From Leishmania martiniquensis (Eukaryota > Euglenozoa > Kinetoplastea > Trypanosomatida > Trypanosomatidae), in assembly GCF_017916325.1 (NCBI RefSeq), contig NC_090162.1, positions 1,077,501 to 1,112,500 on the forward strand: 35,000 nt of DNA. Direction: 5' to 3'. Both the position numbers and the translations under genes were made by a program. Below, in pieces: positions 25,403 to 32,640 of this stretch (position 1 is the first letter of the stretch; the number at the start of each line of letters is the position of its first letter). The notes under the pieces are model-generated. The model had not been told where the DNA came from, did no database searches, and was given only the letters and a program-made list of their open reading frames with translations.

Positions 25403-26877
25403 TGGCGGCGATGCAAGGCGCGGGAGCGTTCGGGGCGTCCCCCATCATTGGCGACACGAGCGCCGCACGTGTGTGGCTTGCCTGAGGGTGCCTTTCCGGG
25501 GAGGGAGGAGTGGTGGTGGTGGCGATGATGGGGTGGGGGCCGCCCCTTGGCGGCCGCGCCGTCGTCTTTCCCTCTGCGGCCTGCGTGCACATATGCACAC
25601 GCACAGCGTACGCGCACCCACACCCGCACCCTTCCCCCACTCCCTCTGCCTCTACCTCTGTCCCTCCCTACATGCCTCTGACACGTATACAATATAGGTG
25701 TGTGCCTGTGTGTGTGTCTGTGTGAGAGAGCTTTTTGCTTTCGTTTCTGTTGACTGTGCACTCCCCCCAAAAAACACTCGGGGCGATGCGAACAGCAACA
25801 ACAACAAAACAACCTCACCGGCATCGACGACGACGAGGGACAGAGACAGAGAGAGAGAGGGAGGGCAGCAACACCACCTGAGGCGCGCACGCCTGCGGTG
25901 TGTGTGTGTGTGTCTCCCTTTTCCTCGTAATGACGGGCAGGCTCACCCCCTCCTTCTCTCTCAGCCTCTCTCTCTCTGTCTGTTTCCTTTTGCTATCTTT
26001 CGCCGCCTTCTGCCGCTGCTGCGACGGCGGTGATGGCACGCTTGCACCTGTCTCCTCGTCCCCCCTTTCTCCCCTCTTTTCCCTTTCCTTGATTACCTAT
26101 GCGCATCTGTGCTTGTTGCTTTCGTCTTCTGGGACTGCCGCCCTCTCCTCTCCGTTGTGTGTGTGTGTGTGTGCGCGTTGAATATTTCCGATTTCGTTTC
26201 GATGTGCAATGCGAAGGCGCTCAACGAAAGAAAACGAAAAAAACCCGCTCATGCCCATTCCAGCAGCCAAAGGAAGCGCATACAGACAGACGCACTCCAA
26301 GACGATGACGGAGAGCGGGCGAGGAGAGGCCACTGTGCAATGACGGCTGATACCGCGGCCACTGCCATGGGAGGTGCCCGCCCCTTACCTCCCTCATGGA
26401 CCACCTCTCTCTCTCTCTGTTCCTCCCCGTCCCCCACACTTCATGCCCCGATGTACTCCTGCTGCTGCTGGTGCTGCTGCGCGCTTGCCGCAGCTGCCCG
26501 GCCTACTGTAACACTGTGCAGGTGCGTGCGTGTGCTTGTCGTGTGCCAACTCTGTCAGCGCGCACACTCTCGCACTTATATTTTCTTTTCCGCCTTTTGC
26601 TTCTCTCCGTCTCACATCCTCACTGCCGACTCCTTTGCCACGCGCGCCGAAGCTCGGTGCGGCCCGTTGAATCAAACCGCCCTCCCCCCTCTCTCCTGCC
26701 TCAATCTCCTCAGTGGTGGTATCTCACAGCCCCCTCCCCCTCACCTCCCCAAACATACACACACACACATACACATAAAGAGACACCACGGCCAACGCAC
26801 GGGCGGGCGGGGAAGAGCGTGACGGTGACGGCACCCCACGTGACCCACCCGTCTGCAGAACAAAGACTAGAAGCACA
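25403..26877 (+). other. Long intergenic region
   Basis: No convincing gene in 1.5 kb. An open frame of 237 codons (26109-26822) is compositionally a pyrimidine/CA-repeat translation. There are TG runs (about 25698-25722, 25898-25912, 26155-26173), CT tracts at 25945-25990 and 26050-26095, and a CT tract with CA repeats ending in AG at 26779-26780, which is a plausible acceptor for PRP19. Confidence 0.55.
26725..26780 (+). promoter_or_regulatory. Spliced-leader acceptor for PRP19
   Basis: C-rich pyrimidine tract (about 26728-26751) and CA repeat, first AG at 26779-26780, leaving a leader of about 97 nt. A second candidate is CAG at 26856-26858. Confidence 0.45.
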
Positions 26878-28422
26878 ATGCTGCGCTGCAACATCTCTCA
26901 GCGGGTGCCGACGCACCCGGTGGTGTCTGTCAAGTCGGGGCTCGTCTTTGAGCGCAGCCTTGTCGAAAAGTACGTTGACGAGCATGGCCGCTGCCCCGTT
27001 ACAGGGGACCCACTGTGCAGGGAGGACCTCATAACCGCCCAGGGCGCTGTTCCGGACGCGTCCGTTGCGGCCAGTGGCAGCCTCGGGGCCGCTTCTGTTC
27101 CTACGCTTCTGGGGCGCCTCCAGGTGGAATGGGAGGGGGTGGCGCTGGAGCAGTTCAGCCTCCGGCAACAGGTAACGCAGCTGCAGTTGGAGCTGGCGCA
27201 CGCATTACAGCAGTACGACGCCGCCTGCAGGGTGATCGCGCGACTCGGCAAGGAGCTCGACGCCCTCCGAGGAGGCCAAGCGATGGCCTCCGAGGAGGCC
27301 GATGAGGGCGCTGCTGCGGTGGTGGTGCCGGCGGCGGTGCTGCGGCGCATGGATACTGCTGAGGCGGCAGAGCGCCAGGCGTGCAAGCAGCGCAAGGCGG
27401 CGGCGGCCGGCTCGGTGGCGACCGCACCGTCGCAGCTGACGGAGGAGGCGCAGTGGGTGGCCGCCACGTCGTTTTCAGCCACTGCACCGTCTGCGCGCTC
27501 GGCGGTGCGTGTGGCGGCGGCGGCGGACGACAGCAGTGCGGGCATCTTCGTTAGTGCTGCCACGGGCGATCACGCAATTGTGCGGTACAGCCCTGTCAGC
27601 TTCCGTGAGGAGGCGCGCGGTGTAGGGCACACCGCCGCGGTGCACACGCTGGCGAGTCAGCCGGGCGGCATCCTGCTGTCCGCCGCTGAGGATCAGACGG
27701 TGCGCGTGTGGTCGACCAAGGCCGCTGCGCTGACGGTCATGCACACGCTGCGGTATGCGAGCGGAGTATCTGCGATGAGTCGGCGGACCGTGGGTGGGGC
27801 GTATGTGCTCTGCGGCGCCGCTGATGGCGTCCTCACCCTCTCCGACCTGGAGAGCGGCACGCACGTTGTGGCGACGGCGCCGCTGACATGCGATGCAGCG
27901 TCGCGGGCGCTGATGTGCGTGGAGCTTCATCCATACGCCTCGCTGGCAGCCGTGGCTTTGCAGCCGACGGAGCTGCAGCTCTGGGATACGCGTGAGATGC
28001 GCGCCGACACCGTCATCTCCAACTTGCACGGCACTGCCTCGCGCGCGCACATCGGTAGCGTCAGCTTCAATGCCGACTGCGTATCCCTCGCGGCTGGCCT
28101 CACGGATGGCTCGACGTACGTGTGGGACCTCCGCCAGGTGCAGGCCCCTATAGCAGTGCTGCCGCCCAGCACTGACGTTATCCCAGCCACGGTGCGCTAC
28201 GCTCCAAACGGACTCTCTCTCGTCGTTGGAGGACACGGGGTGAACTTGTACGACTGTGCACGCCTGCCGGCCTCGCGCGCCTCGGTGGAGGCTACAGCGA
28301 CGGCCGCACTGAAGACGGGTGCCGTGTGCGACATGTGCTGGACGGCGAACAGCGAGGGCTTGCTGTGCGGCTCCGTGGATGGCACCGTCCGCCTGTATTC
28401 CACTGTATCCAGCAGCGAGTAG
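26878..28422 (+). CDS. PRP19: PRP19-like U-box E3 ligase / splicing factor
   Basis: This 514-residue protein has PRP19's three parts in order. Residues 1-56 are the U-box (CNISQRVPTHPVVS, VFERSLVEKYV, CPVTGDPL). Residues about 75-131 are a Leu-rich coiled coil that drives tetramer formation. Residues about 190-514 are a seven-bladed WD40 propeller, seen in repeats such as GHTAAVHTLASQPGGILLSA and EDQTVRVWS. A linker (132-190) is Ala/Glu-rich. PRP19 is the core of the NTC complex that activates the spliceosome. In trypanosomatids, splicing is mostly trans-splicing of the spliced leader, so this protein presumably serves that machinery. The ATG at 26878 begins the U-box cleanly. Confidence 0.92.
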   Translation: MLRCNISQRVPTHPVVSVKSGLVFERSLVEKYVDEHGRCPVTGDPLCREDLITAQGAVPDASVAASGSLGAASVPTLLGRLQVEWEGVALEQFSLRQQVTQLQLELAHALQQYDAACRVIARLGKELDALRGGQAMASEEADEGAAAVVVPAAVLRRMDTAEAAERQACKQRKAAAAGSVATAPSQLTEEAQWVAATSFSATAPSARSAVRVAAAADDSSAGIFVSAATGDHAIVRYSPVSFREEARGVGHTAAVHTLASQPGGILLSAAEDQTVRVWSTKAAALTVMHTLRYASGVSAMSRRTVGGAYVLCGAADGVLTLSDLESGTHVVATAPLTCDAASRALMCVELHPYASLAAVALQPTELQLWDTREMRADTVISNLHGTASRAHIGSVSFNADCVSLAAGLTDGSTYVWDLRQVQAPIAVLPPSTDVIPATVRYAPNGLSLVVGGHGVNLYDCARLPASRASVEATATAALKTGAVCDMCWTANSEGLLCGSVDGTVRLYSTVSSSE

Positions 28423-29189
28423 CGTCTCGGATGGCGAGGAGGGACGGGTGGAGAGGTCTATGCGTTTCTGTGAGTGTGTGGCGGGGAAGGGAAGGGGGTG
28501 GGGGAGAAAGAGATGCGGAAATGGCGTTCATCTATAGCGCTCCTCACAGCTCCGCCTGCTCTGCGACGGTGCCACCTTGCGTGGCTGTGCTGTGACCTGC
28601 GCGTGGGAGGTGGGCTTTGAGAAAGGCGCATGGGTGTGCCGGCGGCGTCGGCGGCAGAGAGGGGTGGGCGTTAACGTTGGTGACTTTTGTATTGCGACAC
28701 ACACACACACACAATAAAAAAATGTGTGGGATACGGCAACGACGAAAAAGGTGGAAATGGAACGGGCAGAGCGTCACGTCTATGCGCATCAATGCCCTCG
28801 CCCAACACGCAGGCACGACGAAGGAGGTGTGTGTGTGTGTTAGTGTTAGTGCATACTTTGGTCGAAGGCGCCAGAGGAGGGATGGAGGGTGGGGACCCTA
28901 TTCCCCTTCCCTTCCCTCCATCTCACAAGTCCTGTCCTTTCCTCAGCCCTTCACTGGGCCGCGGCGCGCCTGCACGCACACATACCCGCGAGCAGTGGGG
29001 GATGGTGCGACGAGAACGATGCGTGCGCGCGTGTGTGGGGACATTGAACGGGGTCCCATCTCCTCCCTCTCTTTTCACTCCGTGTCTCTTTTACGTTCTC
29101 GCTCGCGCCCCTCCGCCTATCGCACACCCCATCCAGTGATGCATCATCGTTCTTGCCCTCTGGTGCAGTAGCGGCTGCACCGCTCGCTA
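28423..29189 (+). other. Intergenic region
   Basis: No gene. A CA run at 28697-28713, a TG run at about 28828-28840, and a pyrimidine tract (about 29055-29100) are present, with AG at 29135-29136, the likely acceptor 53 nt before the TTL start. Confidence 0.6.
29055..29136 (+). promoter_or_regulatory. Spliced-leader acceptor for TTL
   Basis: CT-rich tract about 29057-29134 ending in CCAG at 29133-29136, leader of 53 nt. Confidence 0.5.
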
Positions 29190-30611
29190 ATGCGATCCTT
29201 TACCACCTGCACGGTTTCCACTCCAGCAGCAGCCGTAGCCGCCCCCGCCTCCCCGACGGCCGCCGCTGCGCCCCTGAAGACGGCGGCCGTCGGGACGTAC
29301 TTCTTAGGCTCCTCAACATTTTCTGTCTACGAGGAGATGGCGCGCCAGCTGCGCCAGGAGGGGTGGCGGCGCAAGACGGAGGCGGGGCTTGCGACGGTGG
29401 ATGTCATTCTGGGCGATCGCTTCCACATTCCATACTCACTTCTACGCGGCGAGCGGATGGCATTGTCGTCGAGGTTTGGCGGGACACGATGGGTAAACTA
29501 CTTCGAGGGCTCGCATCGGCTGACGCTCAAGGCGGCGATGGTACAGCTGATGAAGGAGGTTGACACGCAGTGGGCTAGGTGGCTGCCTGAGTCCTATGCA
29601 ATCGGCGGGGACCAGCTCAAGAAGCTAGATGAGCGGCAGGCGCTGCTCGAGTCGCTGATGCTGGCCGGCGACGATGATGCTGTGTGGATCGTGAAGCCAA
29701 GCAGCGGGGCGAAGGGCCGAGACATTGTGCTGCTCCGCGCTGCGGCGGTGCCAGGGTGGCTGGAGCAGCTGCCGGAGTCTGGCAGGGTTATGTACGTGGT
29801 GCAGCGCTATGTCGACCGTCCGCTGCTGCTCAGTCACGGCCGCAAGTTCGACATCCGGGTGTGGGCATTGCTAATGAGTCCCTACAGCATCTACGCCTAC
29901 TCACAAGCCAGTTGCCGCACCGCGAGTGTGCCGTACGATATGTCGGATATCACCAACATCCACGCCCACCTTACGAACCACTGTCTGCAGGTGAACGCGG
30001 AGCACTTTGGCGAGTACGAGGGTGGAAATGAGATGTGGCTGCCACAGCTGCAGGCCTTCCTCACTTCCATCGGCAAGCCGCCAGATCTTCTGGAGGCCCG
30101 CGTGCTGCCGGCCATCAGGGAGCTTCTCGTGCGCACGCTCCTTGCGATGATGCCGCAGCTCGTCGTCCCAGCCACGGAGGCGTACAAGTGCTTCCAGCTT
30201 TTTGGCTACGACGTGATCCTCACAGAGGAGGCTGAGGTGCGGCTGCTGGAGATCAACGGCTCCCCTGGCATTGCGGAGCGCTTTCTCGCTCCGCTGGTGC
30301 GGAGCATGCGAGAGCTGCTCGGTGCAGGACCTTCGCACAGCGCAGGCTCGACCATGGCCGCCTGCGGCGTGGGCGACAGGCGCGATGAGGAGTGCAGCGA
30401 GAGTGACAGCAGCAGCAACACCGGCAGCTTAGCGAGTCCGACAGGCGCGCCCAACAGTCGCCCGAGGTGGCGACGCACTTCGCGTGCTCCCTCTGCAGCG
30501 ACCTCGCCCGTGCGGACGATGCGAAGTTGGCGGCTGGAGGATGAGGGCTTCGTGCTGCTGTGGCGTCGCGGTGATGCGGTGCCGCCCGGCTTAGTGGGTG
30601 TGTCCTCGTAG
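29190..30611 (+). CDS. TTL: Tubulin-tyrosine ligase
   Basis: This 473-residue ATP-grasp enzyme adds Tyr to the C-terminus of detyrosinated alpha-tubulin. Key parts are WIVKPSSGAKGRDI (166-179) with Lys169, the QRYVDRPLLL block (205-214), GRKFDIRVW (217-225), HLTNHCLQ (260-267), GEYEGGNEMW (274-283), FQLFGYDV (335-342) and the metal-binding EINGSPG (354-360). These blocks follow true TTL more closely than TTL-like glutamylases or glycylases, including the GN-E-M segment after the LTNH motif. An Ala-rich N-terminus (about 10-34) and a Ser-rich C-terminal tail (about 381-473) are added to the core. Trypanosomatid alpha-tubulin ends in Tyr, so substrate is expected. No other tubulin-modifying gene is nearby. 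Confidence 0.9.
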   Translation: MRSFTTCTVSTPAAAVAAPASPTAAAAPLKTAAVGTYFLGSSTFSVYEEMARQLRQEGWRRKTEAGLATVDVILGDRFHIPYSLLRGERMALSSRFGGTRWVNYFEGSHRLTLKAAMVQLMKEVDTQWARWLPESYAIGGDQLKKLDERQALLESLMLAGDDDAVWIVKPSSGAKGRDIVLLRAAAVPGWLEQLPESGRVMYVVQRYVDRPLLLSHGRKFDIRVWALLMSPYSIYAYSQASCRTASVPYDMSDITNIHAHLTNHCLQVNAEHFGEYEGGNEMWLPQLQAFLTSIGKPPDLLEARVLPAIRELLVRTLLAMMPQLVVPATEAYKCFQLFGYDVILTEEAEVRLLEINGSPGIAERFLAPLVRSMRELLGAGPSHSAGSTMAACGVGDRRDEECSESDSSSNTGSLASPTGAPNSRPRWRRTSRAPSAATSPVRTMRSWRLEDEGFVLLWRRGDAVPPGLVGVSS

Positions 30612-31012
30612 ACTCGTGAATATGCTGGCGTATTGAAAAGAAGAGGTAGACAGTGCGCGTGTGTGTGTGCCATACAAACGTCCTCTCATCTCACCCCCCT
30701 TGCTGCCTTTTCACTGCCTCGCTGATGTTTGGCGCCGCATGCGAGGGCGCGTCTCTCAGTTTGTGCGCGTCTCTGGGCGAGGTGCAGTCCCTCCCTTTCC
30801 TTCTCCCTCCCTCTCCCCCCAGCCTCTCGTTCACTGCCGCCTTTCTGTACCCAAACCTGCCATCCACGGCACCGCGCGACCACCAAAGGTTGCGAAAAGG
30901 ATGACACAGCCGCCATTTCTACAAAGGGCGCCCCCCTCCCCCTCGCTGCCACACGCGGAGGGGGACGAGGTGGAAGAGAGGAACGTGTGCGTGTGGGAAG
31001 GGCACATATATA

Positions 31013-31032
31013 TATATATATGCATATATATA
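31013..31032. repeat. 20-bp perfect AT palindrome
   Basis: A run of alternating T and A with TGCA in the middle (31021-31024) is its own reverse complement over 20 bases. It lies in an AT microsatellite (31006-31032) and can extrude as a cruciform or RNA hairpin. Confidence 0.8.
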
Positions 31033-31184
31033 GAGAGAGATGGCGACAGTGACGCATCCATGCGACACTACGACCTCGGGTGCGTGAGCGAAGACTGCAT
31101 GCCCACTTTCCGCGCTTTTTTGCTTTCCTCTCAGCGTTTACTGCTGAACGGTCGACCACAGCGCAGCTTCCGAGCACCGTCAGC

Positions 31185-31262
31185 CTTCACCCTTTCCCCC
31201 TTCTTCCCCTATTCACCCCCATCCCTCTCCTCTCGTGTTCGTACCTCCCCTCTTTCACACAG
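31185..31262 (+). promoter_or_regulatory. Spliced-leader acceptor for the small basic gene
   Basis: CT-rich tract 31187-31257 followed by CAG at 31260-31262. Confidence 0.5.
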
Positions 31263-31428
31263 ACTCATAGCTGTGCACAAACGTGTCTTACCGGTCCTTG
31301 CCGCAACTCGCGATTTTGACGTGCGCTCCTTCGCTCTTCAGAGTGTGTACTGCGAGGCATCGCCAGGCCATTAACGCCCCCCTGCTCTTCGTACTTCACC
31401 CATTCATCCTTTCTCTTTCGCGCCCTCA

Positions 31429-31842
31429 ATGCGGATACAGCGCGTCGCACAGAAGGCACCAGCTGAGGTGCCTCTGCGCCGCTCCGACGCGGACGGGCCG
31501 TCGCCGAGGCAGCACACCCCTGCAACCGCTGTCGCCAGCGCCAGCACTCCCCTCGCTGCGGCGTCAGCGGAGGAGGTGGCGCCAAAGGTGATCATGTCGA
31601 AGGCGCAGCGGCGCAAGTTGAAGAAGCCGGCGGTGGTAGTGACGGCCGAAATGAAGGAGAGGGCTCGGGAGGAGACTCGCGAGCTGCGCAAGTACCTTCG
31701 CATGGTCAAGTCGAACGGTGCTCGACGGAAGGTGGCGAAGCTCCATGAGAAGCGCCCGCGCGAGTGCAACATGAACGAGGAGGCTGCAAACGCCTTCGAC
31801 ACGGACTACCGTCCACATAAGAAGGGGCGCCGTCTCGAATGA
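31429..31842 (+). CDS. Small basic protein, possibly nucleolar
   Basis: This 137-residue protein has a low-complexity N-terminal half (1-55, Ala/Pro/Ser) and a strongly basic helical second half with clusters such as SKAQRRKLKKP (57-67), REETRELRKYLR and HKKGRRLE at the end. No family is recognised. Such a composition fits a ribosome-biogenesis or RNA-binding factor in the nucleolus, but that is inference. The start is the first ATG 166 nt after a plausible acceptor. Confidence 0.7.
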   Translation: MRIQRVAQKAPAEVPLRRSDADGPSPRQHTPATAVASASTPLAAASAEEVAPKVIMSKAQRRKLKKPAVVVTAEMKERAREETRELRKYLRMVKSNGARRKVAKLHEKRPRECNMNEEAANAFDTDYRPHKKGRRLE

Positions 31843-32640
31843 ATGAGAGAGGGGGCGTGGGAGGGGTGCGCCGGTCGGCAACGGTTCTCTGTCTGTCTCT
31901 CTCTTGCACGCATGGGTATATAAATGCCGACGTGTGATTAGTGTGTGTGTGTGTGTGACTTTGAGCGTCCTCTCGTCTCGTCCCTTTCTGCTTCACACAC
32001 ACTGCGGTTGGGCAGCAGACTGAGAAGTGTCGAGCAATGCGATGGCGTCACGGGAGAGTGACGTGACGGGCCGGAAAGGAGTGGCGGACATACGCTCGAA
32101 CTTCCCTCCCCCCTCCCCTTGTGGCCTAATGATGGAGGGGGCGACCTCGACGGTGGGGAGGGGCACCAGTCGTGTGCTTCTCCTCGTGGTGCACACGTAT
32201 GTGCACCCCACCGGTGATGCCCCGCCACCACCTTCGAGAGGCTCTCCTCGGTGGCTGGGCGTATGCCTATATGTCCGTCTTCTGCAGTGCATACGCGCGC
32301 GATGCCATGTGTTGTGTGTGCAGATGCGTCACGGCAGATACACAACCTTGTCGACACCACGTCCATCCACCCCGTCCGCACCATGCCCATGCCGCCCACC
32401 ACTTCTCTTCTGTCTCCCGCCTTTCGCATCCGTCCTCACCCCCCTCCCCTCCCCTTCTCCCTGCACGCGCGCGCGCACAGTACCCGCAGTGGAGGATACA
32501 GCGAACGCAGCAGACGAGCGTCTGCGCGTCGGAACAGTCACCCCCCCTCCCCCTCACCGCCTGTACATAGATCTTTTCTCTCTTCGTTTCTCCTTTGGCC
32601 GCTATCTTCTCTCTGCCCCCCCCTCCACCCCCCTCCGTCG
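31843..32640 (+). other. Intergenic region
   Basis: No gene. TG run about 31938-31957, C/T tract about 32410-32462 followed by GC repeat and CAG at 32478-32480, likely the acceptor for the dynein gene. More pyrimidine tract lies right before the ATG with no AG. Confidence 0.55.
32410..32480 (+). promoter_or_regulatory. Spliced-leader acceptor for the dynein gene
   Basis: CT-rich tract 32410-32462 followed by alternating GC and CAG at 32478-32480, leader of about 160 nt. Confidence 0.4.

Larger units (their letters stand above)
30612..31428 (+). other. Intergenic region
   Basis: No gene. An open frame of 237 codons (30661-31374) is low-complexity. It contains a TG run (about 30656-30669), an AT/palindrome block (31006-31032) and a CT tract (31185-31258) with CAG at 31260-31262, the likely acceptor 166 nt before the next ATG. 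Confidence 0.6.

Noticed and set aside
26109..26822. 237-codon + strand frame before PRP19
   Set aside because: Encodes translated CT, TG and CA repeats (Cys/Val/His/Thr runs). The likely PRP19 acceptor lies inside it.
30661..31374. 237-codon + strand frame between TTL and the small basic gene
   Set aside because: Low-complexity, includes translated AT repeat; an acceptor signal lies within it.
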